DNA of 64,000 bases from Pseudomonas sp. SCA2728.1_7. GTDB lineage: Bacteria > Pseudomonadota > Gammaproteobacteria > Pseudomonadales > Pseudomonadaceae. The position numbers and the translations under genes are program-made. The notes under the pieces are model-generated. The model did no database searches. It saw nothing but the letters and a program-made list of their open reading frames with translations, and was not told the DNA's origin. Every line of letters starts with the position of its first letter. Position 1 is the first letter of the stretch. Shown here piece by piece: positions 11,636 through 21,562 of this stretch. The stretch lies in NCBI RefSeq assembly GCF_018138145.1, contig NZ_CP073104.1, forward strand, positions 3,100,001 to 3,164,000, given 5' to 3'.

Positions 11636-12493
11636 ATGCGTTTGATCATCGTCAGCGGCCGTTCCGGCTCGGGTAAAAGTACGGCTCTGGATGTCCTTGA
11701 GGACAACGGCTATTACTGCATCGACAACCTGCCCGCAGGCTTGCTGCCGGAACTCGCCGAACGCGCGCTGATTCACACTGAGCTGGCGCAACCGCTGGTG
11801 GCCGTATCGATCGATGCGCGCAACCTGCCGAGTCATCTGACGCGCTTTCCCGAGTTGCTTGAAGATGTCCGGGCCAAGCACATCCAGTGCGATGTCCTGT
11901 ATCTGGACGCCGACGAAGAAACCTTGCTCAAGCGTTTCTCCGAAACCCGCCGTCGCCACCCGCTGAGCAACGCCAATCGCTCGCTGGCCGAAGCGATCCA
12001 GGATGAAACCGCCCTGCTCGGCCCGATCGCCGACCTCGCCGACCTGAAGATCAACACCACCAATCTGAACCTGTATCAGCTGCGCGACTCCATAAAGCTG
12101 CGCCTGCTGAATCAGCCAGAGCCGGGCACCGCGTTTCTGGTCGAGTCATTCGGCTTCAAGCGCGGCATGCCGGTGGATGCAGATCTGGTGTTCGACGTGC
12201 GCTGCCTGCCCAATCCGTACTGGAAGCCGGAACTGCGTGCGCAATCCGGTCTTGATGCGCCAGTGGCCGAGTACCTGGCCGCACAGCCGGAGGTCGAAGA
12301 AATGTTTCAGGACATCTTCACCTACCTGCACAAATGGCTACCGCGCTTCGCTGCGAGCAACCGTGCCTACGTCACCATTGCCATTGGCTGCACCGGCGGA
12401 CATCACCGCTCCGTCTACCTGACCGAACGCCTGGGTCAGGCCCTGCAGAAAACCCTGAAGAACGTCCAGGTTCGCCACCGCGACCTCACTTAA
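11636..12493 (+). CDS. rapZ: RNase adapter protein RapZ
   Basis: Nucleotide-binding protein; in E. coli RapZ delivers the sRNA GlmZ to RNase E and so tunes glucosamine-6-phosphate synthase. The 285 residues show Walker [10 protein letters not shown] (8-16) and the C-terminal [16 protein letters not shown] segment. Whether the Pseudomonas protein acts on an sRNA cannot be told from the sequence. It lies between ptsN and ptsO with very short gaps. Confidence 0.95.
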   Translation: MRLIIVSGRSGSGKSTALDVLEDNGYYCIDNLPAGLLPELAERALIHTELAQPLVAVSIDARNLPSHLTRFPELLEDVRAKHIQCDVLYLDADEETLLKRFSETRRRHPLSNANRSLAEAIQDETALLGPIADLADLKINTTNLNLYQLRDSIKLRLLNQPEPGTAFLVESFGFKRGMPVDADLVFDVRCLPNPYWKPELRAQSGLDAPVAEYLAAQPEVEEMFQDIFTYLHKWLPRFAASNRAYVTIAIGCTGGHHRSVYLTERLGQALQKTLKNVQVRHRDLT

Positions 12494-12508
12494 AGGATTC
12501 ACACCGCG

Positions 12509-12784
12509 ATGCCTGCTCTGGAAATCGAAATCATCAACAAGCTGGGCCTGCATGCCCGCGCATCGGCCAAGTTCGTTGGCGTGGCCGGGCAGTTTCCGGA
12601 TTGCTCGATCAGAGTCGGTCGCACGCCAGAGACCACGGTTGACGGTAAAAGCATCATGGCAATGATGATGCTGGCAGCTGGCAAGGGCACCAGGATCTAT
12701 CTGAGTACTGAAGGGCATCAGGAACAGGAAGCGCTGGATGCGCTGGTGGCGCTGATCAACAACTATTTCGACGAAGGTGGCTGA
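12509..12784 (+). CDS. ptsO: HPr-family phosphocarrier NPr
   Basis: Carries phosphate from PtsP (EI-Ntr) to PtsN. The 91 residues contain the phosphorylatable histidine in LGLHARASAKFVGVA (His15) and the conserved Ser region GKSIMAMMML (Ser48). Last gene of the rpoN-ptsO run; a REP palindrome follows directly. Confidence 0.95.
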   Translation: MPALEIEIINKLGLHARASAKFVGVAGQFPDCSIRVGRTPETTVDGKSIMAMMMLAAGKGTRIYLSTEGHQEQEALDALVALINNYFDEGG

Positions 12785-12792
12785 CAGCCAAA

Positions 12793-12873
12793 ATCAAAAG
12801 ATCGCAGCCTGCGGCAGCTCCTGCATTGGAATGCGTTCCCTGTAGGAACTGCCGAAGGCTGCGATCTTTTGAT
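12793..12873. repeat. REP palindrome, GATCGCAGCC family
   Basis: Inverted arms ATCAAAAGATCGCAGCC and GGCTGCGATCTTTTGAT border an 81-bp unit between the convergent ptsO and ZIP transporter genes. The inner sequence, with CGGCAGCTCCTGC and its near complement, is the same family as the copy at 40293-40360. Such an element can form a long hairpin on either transcript. Confidence 0.85.
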
Positions 12874-12878
12874 CTGCT

Positions 12879-13772
12879 TCAGCCCAACGCCGTATCCATC
12901 ACCATCATCAGACAAAACCCGATCAACAGGCCAAGGCTGGCCAGTTTGTCATGACCATGGCGTCGTGATTCCGGGATGACCTCGTGGGTCACCACCAGCA
13001 ACATTGCCCCCGCCGCCAGTGCCAGACCTAATGGCAGCAGCACCTGCGCCAGACCGACCAGCCACGCACACAGCAACGCAAACACCGGTTCGACCAGACC
13101 TGACGCCGCGCCGATCAGGAACGCCTTGACCCGCGACATTCCTGCCCCGGCCAATACCAGCGCAATCACCAGACCTTCCGGCACATCCTGCAAAGCAATG
13201 CCCATGGCCAGGCTGTCCGCATCCGGCATGCCGCCGCCGGCAGAGACGCCAACGGCCATGCCTTCCGGGATGTTATGGGCAATGATGGCGCACACGAACA
13301 GCCAGATCCGCGGCGGAATAACCGGATGCTCGACAGTGCCGACGAGCATTTCCGGGGACGCGCCGGAAACCTGGCGATCGACCAGATACAAGCCAAACGC
13401 ACCGAGCATGATGCCGAAGCAGATCAGGCCACTGGCGCCCCACGGAGTCAGGCCGAGGCTTTCAGCGGCGGCAATGCCCGGCACGATCAACGAAAACGCC
13501 GTCGCCGCCAACATCACCCCGGCACCAAAACCCAGCAAAGTATCGCTGAGTGCCTGCGGCATGCGCCGAATCACGAGCACCGGCACCGCGCCAAGCGCCG
13601 TGCCGAGGGCGCAGATCGCGCCGCCCTGCAACGCCCGCGACAGCCTCGGCTCGAGATCCAGCCATTCCAGCCCGTGGGCGACCAGCAAGGTCATGCCCGC
13701 CAACAGCAACAGCGATCCCACTGCGTAACGAAACATACGCCCACTTCCGATCGCCAGTGTCTCAGTGCCCAT
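12879..13772 (-). CDS. ZIP family metal transporter
   Basis: Probable inner-membrane divalent metal importer (zinc or iron type). In 297 residues about eight hydrophobic segments are visible, with ZIP signature helices containing HNIPEGMAVGVSAGG (around 161-175) and QDVPEGLVIALVLAGAG (around 191-207), where the His and Glu residues bind metal. An internal ATG at 13736 (MFRYAVGSLLLL) could be the true start. It lies 30 bp after sodA, so it may belong to the iron-regulated operon. The metal carried is not shown by sequence. Confidence 0.88.
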   Translation of the reverse strand: MGTETLAIGSGRMFRYAVGSLLLLAGMTLLVAHGLEWLDLEPRLSRALQGGAICALGTALGAVPVLVIRRMPQALSDTLLGFGAGVMLAATAFSLIVPGIAAAESLGLTPWGASGLICFGIMLGAFGLYLVDRQVSGASPEMLVGTVEHPVIPPRIWLFVCAIIAHNIPEGMAVGVSAGGGMPDADSLAMGIALQDVPEGLVIALVLAGAGMSRVKAFLIGAASGLVEPVFALLCAWLVGLAQVLLPLGLALAAGAMLLVVTHEVIPESRRHGHDKLASLGLLIGFCLMMVMDTALG

Positions 13773-13802
13773 AGTCAGCCTTGGATTGTTTTTATAGAAG
13801 AC

Positions 13803-14414
13803 TTAAACCAGTGCGGCCTGATAGCGCGCAGCCACTTCAGGCCAATTGATCACGTTGTAGAACGCATTGATGTATTCCGGACGACGGTTCTGATAACGCA
13901 GGTAATAGGCGTGCTCCCAGACGTCGAGACCGAGAATCGGCGTGTTGCCATTCATCAAAGGGCTATCCTGGTTGCCGCTGCTTTCCACGATCAGTTTTTT
14001 CTCCGGGGTCACGCTGAGCCAGGCCCAGCCGCTACCAAATCGAGTCAGTGCGGCTTTGGTGAAGGATTCCTTGAAGCTGTCGAGGCCGCCCAGATGTTCA
14101 TCGATGGCCTTGGCCAGCGCGCCATCCGGCTTGCCGCCACCGTTGGGCACCATCACTTCCCAGAACAGCGAATGGTTGGCGTGACCGCCGCCCTGATTGA
14201 TCACTGCCGCACGGAGTTTTTCCGGCAGATCCTTAACGCTGGCGACCAGTTTTTCTACCGGCCACTCAGCGTATTCAGTGCCTTCTACAGCGGCGTTGAG
14301 ATTGTTGATGTAGGTCTGGTGGTGCTTGGTGTAGTGAATCTCCATGGTCTGCGCATCGATATGCGGTTCGAGGGCGTCGTAGGCGTAAGGCAAGGCAGGC
14401 AAGGTAAAAGCCAT
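13803..14414 (-). CDS. sodA: Superoxide dismutase, Mn type
   Basis: Converts superoxide to hydrogen peroxide and oxygen in the cytoplasm. The 203 residues start at [15 protein letters not shown] (ATG at 14414; an upstream in-frame extension is ignored). Metal ligands are His27, His81, Asp164 and His168 (DVWEHAYY). [11 protein letters not shown] and GNQDSPLM are the patterns of Mn rather than Fe enzymes. One base separates it from orfX. In P. aeruginosa the same fagA-fumC-orfX-sodA operon is induced by iron limitation, replacing iron enzymes by iron-free ones. Confidence 0.96.
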   Translation of the reverse strand: MAFTLPALPYAYDALEPHIDAQTMEIHYTKHHQTYINNLNAAVEGTEYAEWPVEKLVASVKDLPEKLRAAVINQGGGHANHSLFWEVMVPNGGGKPDGALAKAIDEHLGGLDSFKESFTKAALTRFGSGWAWLSVTPEKKLIVESSGNQDSPLMNGNTPILGLDVWEHAYYLRYQNRRPEYINAFYNVINWPEVAARYQAALV

Positions 14415-14415
14415 T

Positions 14416-14856
14416 TCAATGGACTCCATGGTGATGTGGGGCAGGCGCACGGCGCGCATTGCCGGTATCCGGGTGCAGCAGGCGCTGGGTGCGCGGGTAT
14501 TCGCCGTGTTCGCTGATGAAATTCAGCAGCTCGACGTAGGTCTTGCTGCTCTGGCGCAGCGCCGCTTCCCGCAACGCCAGGCGCTGACGTTCGTCCTGCA
14601 TGGTCTGCAACAGTCGTTGATGGATCGCGCAGAGGTATTCGGCGCTCTCCTCCGGCTGGTTCAGGCGCAAGTGCAGATCCGCCAGGTTGTGGTGAGAAAT
14701 GACGCAGGCCGCCACTGCTTCGTCGGCATCCGCCCAGCGTTCGAACAACACTTGCGCCAAGGCCAGGGCTTGCAGGTAAGCCTCACGGGCGTCGATCAAT
14801 TCGCCGAGCATGAAGCAGCGATTGGCCCGTTCGATCGTGCGTTTCCAGTGCTCCAT
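14416..14856 (-). CDS. Uncharacterised OrfX of the fumC-sodA operon
   Basis: A 146-residue cytoplasmic protein without signal peptide or membrane helix, rich in Leu, Ala, Glu and Gln and apparently all-helical, with TPR-like helices ([18 protein letters not shown] at about 17-34; AYLQAL and [11 protein letters not shown] resemble TPR halves). It corresponds by position to orfX of P. aeruginosa, between fumC and sodA, whose function I do not know. The C-terminal end is rich in His and Pro (APAPHHHG), which could bind metal; this is speculation. Confidence 0.85.
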   Translation of the reverse strand: MEHWKRTIERANRCFMLGELIDAREAYLQALALAQVLFERWADADEAVAACVISHHNLADLHLRLNQPEESAEYLCAIHQRLLQTMQDERQRLALREAALRQSSKTYVELLNFISEHGEYPRTQRLLHPDTGNARRAPAPHHHGVH

Positions 14857-14883
14857 GGTGAGCCTCCAAAGCGGTTGCAGGTT

Positions 14884-16255
<1,372 letters not shown>

Positions 16256-16266
<11 letters not shown>

Positions 16267-16520
16267 CAGTTATTTCCTATGTCGCGTTGTGTATGAAAGC
16301 GGGCCAGGCAAGGCGCAGTCCGCTGGTAATGGTTTTTCCCTTGCCAAGGACTGCAACGCAGTCTGGCCCGCTTTCAGACACAACCCGGAGGGCCGCGCCT
16401 GCTGTTGCGCAGGGCTGCGTTGCTCGGAGCTTATTTGGAACGACCAAACCTCACTCCTCGCGCCTTGCCCTGCGCAACAGCAGGCGCGGCGCGGCATAGG
16501 AAATAACTGATGGCAGACCC
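16256..16520. repeat. 265-bp palindromic element between fagA and fumC
   Basis: Perfect 26-bp inverted arms occupy 16256-16281 and 16495-16520. The arm includes the fumC ribosome site, its start codon and the first codons; the other arm reaches the fagA stop codon. Inside are two more stem-loops: 16286-16384, with arms of 7 and 13 bp split by a 2-base mismatch (GAAAGCGGGCCAG with its complement), and 16393-16489, with a perfect 23-bp stem (arm begins CCGCGCCTGCTG). The whole unit could fold into a three-branched structure in DNA or RNA. I do not see an ORF of its own that I trust in it. Confidence 0.85.
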
Positions 16521-16915
16521 TACTCATCGGTAAATCCTTGGACTAATTCAATGAGAGGAATCGAGGGAAGCAGTTCGCAAGTGGCGAGCTGCCAGGTGTA
16601 GCGCTGCCAGCGGTTGAGCCGGCATTTGCACAGGGACAGGCGCTCCATTTCACGCAGCGGGCGCCAGGCTTGATCGAGACAGAGGCTGCGCCAGTGCCAC
16701 GGCAAGGCGATGTCGGTGGCCGTGTCGAGCAGCAAACGGAAGGAAGTTTCAGCGATGGTCCAAGGAGAAGTTGCCGTACAACAGGCCAGATACCGGCCTT
16801 CGGCCAGATAGTGTTCGATCAGGCGCGGCTCGTCGGGATCCATCGCGCAACGGATCTGGCGACTCATCCAGCGCCAGCTTTCGAGGTACGGCTGCTCGTG
16901 CAAGGCAGAACTCAT
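16520..16915 (-). CDS. fagA: Iron-regulated protein FagA
   Basis: A 131-residue protein matching by position and character FagA (Fur-associated gene A), first gene of the fagA-fumC-orfX-sodA operon of P. aeruginosa. It is Trp-, Cys- and Arg-rich (WRWMSRQIRC, CLDQAW, CKCRLNRWQRY), with no signal peptide or membrane helix. Function is unknown; the cysteines might bind iron or another metal. The Fur-like site lies just upstream. Its stop codon lies at the outer edge of the palindromic element. Confidence 0.8.
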   Translation of the reverse strand: MSSALHEQPYLESWRWMSRQIRCAMDPDEPRLIEHYLAEGRYLACCTATSPWTIAETSFRLLLDTATDIALPWHWRSLCLDQAWRPLREMERLSLCKCRLNRWQRYTWQLATCELLPSIPLIELVQGFTDE

Positions 16916-16930
16916 GATCCGGGCCCATCC

Positions 16931-16963
16931 GATAATGAGATTTATTATTAGATGATAATGAGA
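16931..16963 (-). promoter_or_regulatory. Fur-box region of the fagA operon
   Basis: Two copies of GATAATGAGA (16931-16940 and 16954-16963) with ATTATTA between them resemble the GATAATGATAATCATTATC Fur consensus. It begins 16 bp upstream of the fagA start. In P. aeruginosa this operon is repressed by Fur with iron, which fits. Confidence 0.75.
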
Positions 16964-16998
16964 ACCAAAACAAGAGTGCCTAGTTACACAGACTCCAT

Positions 16999-17088
16999 TG
17001 TGGGAGCGAGCCTGCTCGCGAAGGCGTCCTGTCAGTCACCGCTGCGGTCGGCTGTTAAATCGCTTTCGCGAGCAGGCTCGCTCCCACA
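16999..17088. repeat. REP/REPIN palindrome, GAGCCTGCTCGC family
   Basis: A 90-bp unit with arms TGTGGGAGCGAGCCTGCTCG and its complement, between the divergent fagA promoter and the end of pmbA. Same family as the units at 33869, 35849, 44847, 48713 and 49712. Confidence 0.9.
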
Positions 17089-17107
17089 GGGTTTTGTGTG
17101 GAGCCAA

Positions 17108-17147
17108 TAAAAAAGGCGCGCCACCCGATGGGGTGGCGCGCCTTTTT
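17108..17147. terminator. Strong bidirectional terminator after pmbA
   Basis: A perfect 12-bp stem (GGCGCGCCACCC, loop GATG) is flanked by A-runs on one side and T-runs on the other, so it can terminate from both directions. It lies 19 bp beyond the pmbA stop. Confidence 0.85.
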
Positions 17148-17165
17148 AGTTTTGACGAATGGGGT

Positions 17166-18512
17166 TTAGCTACCCGCCACCGTCATCCGTTCGATCAACA
17201 CCGAACCTGTGCGAATGTTGCTACGCAGTTCCAGGTCATTACCCACGGCAACAATCTGCTTGAACATGTCGCGCATGTTGCCGGCGATGGTCACTTCCTG
17301 AACCGCAAACTGGATTTCGCCATTCTCGACCCAGAAACCTGCTGCACCACGCGAATAATCGCCGGTGACCATGTTCAAGCCATGGCCCATCAGTTCGGTG
17401 ACCAGCAACCCGCGACCCATGCGCTTCAACAGCGCCGCCTGGTCTTCGTCGCCATGGGTGACGAACAGGTTGTGTACGCCACCCGCGTTAGCGGTGCTCG
17501 GCATACCCAGTTTGCGTCCGGAGTAAGTGCCGAGGATGTACGACACCAACTCGCCTTTTTCGACGAAAGGTTTGGCATACGTCGCCAGACCATCACCGTC
17601 GTACGAAGCACTGCCCATTGCGCGCATCAGGTGCGGACGCTCATCGATGGTCAGCCATTCCGGGAACAGCTTTTGCCCCAGAGTGCCTTCAAGAAACGAC
17701 GATTTACGATACAGACTGCCGCCAGACACCGCCGAAAGGAAACTGCCAAACAGCCCCCCCGCCAGCTCTGCGGAAAACAGCACCGGCACCTCGCAGGTCG
17801 GCACTGGACGCGCGCCGAGACGGCTTGCCGCCCGTTGCGCAGCACGTTGACCGATGCTCACCGGATCGGCCAGCAATTCGCCCTGACGGCTCACGTCATA
17901 CCAGTAATCACGCTGCATCTGGCCATCAGCTTCGGCGATCATCACGCAACTCAGGCTGTGCCGAGTCGAGGCATATCCACCGATAAAACCGTGGCTGTTG
18001 CCGTAAACGCGGCAGCCCTGATGGGTGCTGAGGGTGGTGCCATCGGCGTTCTTGATCCGCGCATCGGTATCGAATGCTGCCGCCTCACAGAGCAGAGCCT
18101 TCTCGATAGCTTGCTCCGGAGTGATGTCCCATTCATGGAACAGATCGAAATCCTGCTGCTCGCGGGCCATCAGCGCAGCGTCAGCCAGGCCCGAGGCTTC
18201 GTCTTCCGAGGTATGTTTGGCGATGGCCAGCGCCGCAGCAACGGTCTCGCGAATCGCATCCGGGCCGGTTGCCGAGGTGCTGGCCGAGCCTTTGCGCTGA
18301 CCTACATACAGCGTGATGCCAAAGCCCTGATCGCGGTTGAATTCGACCGTTTCGACTTCGCGCTGACGCACTGAGGTCGACAGACCCTGCTCGAGCGACA
18401 CGGCTACTTCGCAGGCGCTGGCGCCCTGACGCTTGGCTTCGGCGATGATCTGCTCGACTTGTTCCTGCAGTGCCGGCAATGCCTGCGGGCCGACGCTTTG
18501 AACTGCACTCAT
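17166..18512 (-). CDS. pmbA: Metalloprotease subunit PmbA (TldE)
   Basis: Partner of TldD in a heterodimeric cytoplasmic protease that degrades unfolded peptides; in E. coli the pair trims microcin B17 and degrades the CcdA antitoxin. The start at 18512 (MSAVQSVGPQALPAL) has a GGAG site 6 bp upstream and gives 448 residues. As expected for this subunit, no HExxxH zinc motif is visible; the catalytic motif is in TldD. The ELMGHGLNMVTGDYSRGAAG segment is conserved. It points away from darP, with tldD on the same strand 684 bp upstream. Confidence 0.95.
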   Translation of the reverse strand: MSAVQSVGPQALPALQEQVEQIIAEAKRQGASACEVAVSLEQGLSTSVRQREVETVEFNRDQGFGITLYVGQRKGSASTSATGPDAIRETVAAALAIAKHTSEDEASGLADAALMAREQQDFDLFHEWDITPEQAIEKALLCEAAAFDTDARIKNADGTTLSTHQGCRVYGNSHGFIGGYASTRHSLSCVMIAEADGQMQRDYWYDVSRQGELLADPVSIGQRAAQRAASRLGARPVPTCEVPVLFSAELAGGLFGSFLSAVSGGSLYRKSSFLEGTLGQKLFPEWLTIDERPHLMRAMGSASYDGDGLATYAKPFVEKGELVSYILGTYSGRKLGMPSTANAGGVHNLFVTHGDEDQAALLKRMGRGLLVTELMGHGLNMVTGDYSRGAAGFWVENGEIQFAVQEVTIAGNMRDMFKQIVAVGNDLELRSNIRTGSVLIERMTVAGS

Positions 18513-18620
18513 GCTCATCTCCACTCAAATTCTGCTTTCGGCTAGGGTCATCGAGCGACCGGGCCGGACAAGCGGCCCCCGACTGGTTATCATGGCGGCG
18601 TTTCTTTGCGGACTGCCACC

Positions 18621-19145
18621 ATGGTTGATTCTTACGACGACTCCCTCGATACGGGAGAAAAAAGCAAATCTCAGGTCAAACGCGAGCTGCATGCTCTGGT
18701 TGACCTTGGCGAGCGCCTGACCACACTCAAGCCTGACTTGATCGCAAAACTGCCGCTGACCGACGCCATGCGCCGGGCTTTGGCCGATGCGCCCAAGCAC
18801 ACCGCGAACATCGCGCGTAAACGGCACTTGCAGTTCATCGGCAAACTGATGCGCGATCAGGACACTGACGCGATTCTGACCTTGCTCGATCAACTTGATG
18901 CCTCCACTCGCCAGTACAACGAGCGTTTCCACAATCTCGAACGCTGGCGTGATCGCCTGATCGCGGGCGACGATGCCGTGCTGGAAAAATTCGTCGTCGA
19001 GTACCCGGACGCCGATCGCCAGCAATTGCGTTCCCTGATCCGTCAGGCTCAGCACGAGGTTGCGCAAAACAAACCTCCTGCTTCCAGCCGCAAGATCTTC
19101 AAGTACATCCGTGAGCTGGACGAGACTCAACGCGGTCTGCGTTGA
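18621..19145 (+). CDS. darP: Ribosome biogenesis factor DarP (YjgA)
   Basis: Binds late 50S precursors and helps ribosome assembly in E. coli. The ATG at 18621 ([20 protein letters not shown]) gives 174 residues; an upstream TTG is a poorer start. The protein is highly charged and helical, with the conserved [20 protein letters not shown] stretch near residue 13. It stands divergently between pmbA and tldD, the same placing as PA4473 in P. aeruginosa. Confidence 0.93.
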   Translation: MVDSYDDSLDTGEKSKSQVKRELHALVDLGERLTTLKPDLIAKLPLTDAMRRALADAPKHTANIARKRHLQFIGKLMRDQDTDAILTLLDQLDASTRQYNERFHNLERWRDRLIAGDDAVLEKFVVEYPDADRQQLRSLIRQAQHEVAQNKPPASSRKIFKYIRELDETQRGLR

Positions 19146-19196
19146 TATTCGCCACCGGGTGGCCGCCCTGCGCGCCACCCGAAGCTCCACCTCTTC

Positions 19197-20639
19197 TTAT
19201 GCGCCCGTGCCACCCACGGTGATCGCATCGATCTTCAACGTCGGCTGACCGACGCCTACCGGCACCGATTGCCCATCCTTGCCGCACGTGCCCACACCGC
19301 TGTCCAGCGCCAGATCATTACCGACCATCGACACCCGGCTCATCGCCTCGGGGCCGTTGCCGATCAACGTCGCGCCTTTGACCGGCGCAGTGATCTTGCC
19401 GTCTTCGATCAGGTACGCCTCGCTGGTGGAGAATACGAACTTGCCGCTGGTGATATCGACCTGACCGCCGCCGAGGTTGGCGCAGTAGATACCTTTCTTC
19501 ACCGAAGCAATGATTTCCGCCGGATCGCTTTCGCCACCGAGCATGTAGGTGTTGGTCATACGCGGCATCGGCAGATGCGCATAGGACTCACGACGACCGT
19601 TACCGGTGCGGGCCACGCCCATCAGGCGCGCGTTGAGCTTGTCCTGCATGTAGCCCTTGAGTACGCCGTTTTCGATCAGCGTGGTGCACTCGGTCGGGGT
19701 GCCTTCGTCATCGACGCTGAGCGAACCGCGACGGCCGCTCAAGGTGCCGTCATCGACGATAGTGCAAAGTTTCGAGGCAACCATTTCACCCATGCGACCG
19801 CTGTAGGCGGAACTGCCCTTGCGGTTGAAATCGCCTTCCAGACCGTGGCCGACCGCCTCATGCAGCAGCACCCCAGACCAGCCCGAACCCAACACCACCG
19901 GCAACGTACCGGCCGGTGCCGGAATCGCTTCCAGATTCACCAACGCCTGGCGCAGCGCCTCACGGGCATAGCCCATGGCGCGGTCTTCGGCGAGGAAATA
20001 ACGGTAATCGGTTCGCCCGCCGCCGCCATGCCCGCCACGCTCGCGGCGACCATTCTGTTCAACGATGACGCTGACGTTGAAGCGCACCAGTGGCCGCACA
20101 TCCGCCGCCAGACCGCCGTCGGTCGACGCCACCAGAATCCGCTCCCACACACCCGCCATGCTGACGCTGACCTGCTGGATACGCGGATCGAGTGCGCGGG
20201 TAGCCACATCGATACGTTTGAGCAGTTCAACCTTCTCGGCGCGGCTCAGCACTTCCAGCGGGTTGTCCGGCGCGTACAGTTGCGCGACATCCTGCGTGGT
20301 GAACGCCTGCACCGTGCCGTTCTGACCCGCACGGGAGATCGAACGCGCGGCACGGGCCGCTGCGCCGAGGGCTTCGAGGGTGATCGCGTTACTGTAGGCG
20401 AAACCGGTTTTCTCACCGGACTGCGCGCGCACGCCGACACCCTGGTCGAGGTTGAAGCTGCCTTCCTTGACGATGCCGTCTTCCAGCGCCCAAGACTCGG
20501 AGATCTGGCCCTGGAAATACAGGTCGGCTGCATCGATGCCGGGGCCGGCCAGATCACCGAGCACGCCTTGCAGACTCTCGATCGTCACGCCGCCGGGCGC
20601 CAACAGGTGATCACTGACTGAGGACAACAACTCGCTCAT
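19197..20639 (-). CDS. tldD: Metalloprotease subunit TldD
   Basis: Catalytic half of the TldD/TldE protease. The start [17 protein letters not shown] (20639) gives 480 residues, the usual size. The zinc motif [11 protein letters not shown] lies near residues 257-267. It follows the nitrilase gene after 4 bp, so the two are co-transcribed with yhdP and rng upstream. pmbA lies beyond darP on the same strand. Confidence 0.96.
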   Translation of the reverse strand: MSELLSSVSDHLLAPGGVTIESLQGVLGDLAGPGIDAADLYFQGQISESWALEDGIVKEGSFNLDQGVGVRAQSGEKTGFAYSNAITLEALGAAARAARSISRAGQNGTVQAFTTQDVAQLYAPDNPLEVLSRAEKVELLKRIDVATRALDPRIQQVSVSMAGVWERILVASTDGGLAADVRPLVRFNVSVIVEQNGRRERGGHGGGGRTDYRYFLAEDRAMGYAREALRQALVNLEAIPAPAGTLPVVLGSGWSGVLLHEAVGHGLEGDFNRKGSSAYSGRMGEMVASKLCTIVDDGTLSGRRGSLSVDDEGTPTECTTLIENGVLKGYMQDKLNARLMGVARTGNGRRESYAHLPMPRMTNTYMLGGESDPAEIIASVKKGIYCANLGGGQVDITSGKFVFSTSEAYLIEDGKITAPVKGATLIGNGPEAMSRVSMVGNDLALDSGVGTCGKDGQSVPVGVGQPTLKIDAITVGGTGA

Positions 20640-20643
20640 AGGT

Positions 20644-21504
20644 TTACGCCTTAAATTCATGTTCTGAAGCAGGCCGCTGTGCGCCCTGCGAGAAAAACCG
20701 CCGATGACTGGTCACCGGCATTCGCGCCCTGATGGACGCTTGTTCATTGCTGTCGCGCTCGGCCAACAGCACCGCTTCACCTTGATCCTGACTCGCCAGG
20801 ACGCGGCCCCACGGGTCGATAATCGCCGCGTGGCCAAAGGTTTCCCGCGGTCCCGGGTGGATCCCGCCCTGCGCGGCGGCCAGCACATAACATTGTGTCT
20901 CGATGGCCCGCGCGCGAATCAGCACATCCCAATGCGCTGCGCCGGTCACCGCAGTAAAGGCTGACGGTGCGGTAATCAGTTCAGCACCGGCAGCACGCAA
21001 TTCGCTGTACAGCTCGGGAAAGCGCAAGTCGTAACACACGGTCAGGCCAAGTCGGCCCACCGGTGTATCCGCCACCACCACTCCACTGCCATAAGCATAG
21101 TCATCGGATTCGCGGTAACGGCCGCGATTGTCCGCCACATCGACATCGAACAGATGCAACTTGTCATAGCGGGCAACGATTTCGCCCTGATCATCGACCA
21201 GCAGCGAGCAGGCATTGGCCTTGGCCATCGGTTGATCCACTGGAGGCAAGGGCAAAGTACCGGCCACTATCCATAACTTGAGGTCGCGGGCGGTCTGTTT
21301 CAACCATGGCAGGATCGGTCCTTCGCCCATTGCTTCGGCGCGACCGATATCAGCGACGTCGCGACGGCCCATGGCAGCGAAATTTTCCGGTAGCACCGCG
21401 AGCTTCGCGCCGCCGGCAGCAGCCTGCTCGAGCAGGCGTCGGGCCTGAGCCAGATTGGCCAGCACGTCGCTCTGGCTGACCATTTGAATCACCGCTAAAG
21501 ACAT
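20644..21504 (-). CDS. Carbon-nitrogen hydrolase, Nit family
   Basis: Probable amidase of the nitrilase superfamily, close to the Nit1/Nit2 branch, which repairs deaminated glutathione or hydrolyses omega-amides. The 286 residues carry the catalytic triad Glu40 ([10 protein letters not shown]), Lys115 ([10 protein letters not shown]) and Cys157 ([13 protein letters not shown]). No signal peptide. The substrate is inferred from family only. Placed between yhdP (58 bp upstream) and tldD (4 bp downstream). Confidence 0.9.
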   Translation of the reverse strand: MSLAVIQMVSQSDVLANLAQARRLLEQAAAGGAKLAVLPENFAAMGRRDVADIGRAEAMGEGPILPWLKQTARDLKLWIVAGTLPLPPVDQPMAKANACSLLVDDQGEIVARYDKLHLFDVDVADNRGRYRESDDYAYGSGVVVADTPVGRLGLTVCYDLRFPELYSELRAAGAELITAPSAFTAVTGAAHWDVLIRARAIETQCYVLAAAQGGIHPGPRETFGHAAIIDPWGRVLASQDQGEAVLLAERDSNEQASIRARMPVTSHRRFFSQGAQRPASEHEFKA

Positions 21505-21562
21505 GGCGAACTCCGCAAGAGGTATGCGGCCATGCTACTCCATCGGTTCAGAGGCTGGCTGT

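Noticed and set aside
16270..16527. Minus-strand 85-codon frame inside the fagA-fumC palindrome
   Set aside because: Its sequence is produced by the inverted repeats themselves, has a Cys/Arg-rich chance composition, and differs on the two arms only by the palindrome.
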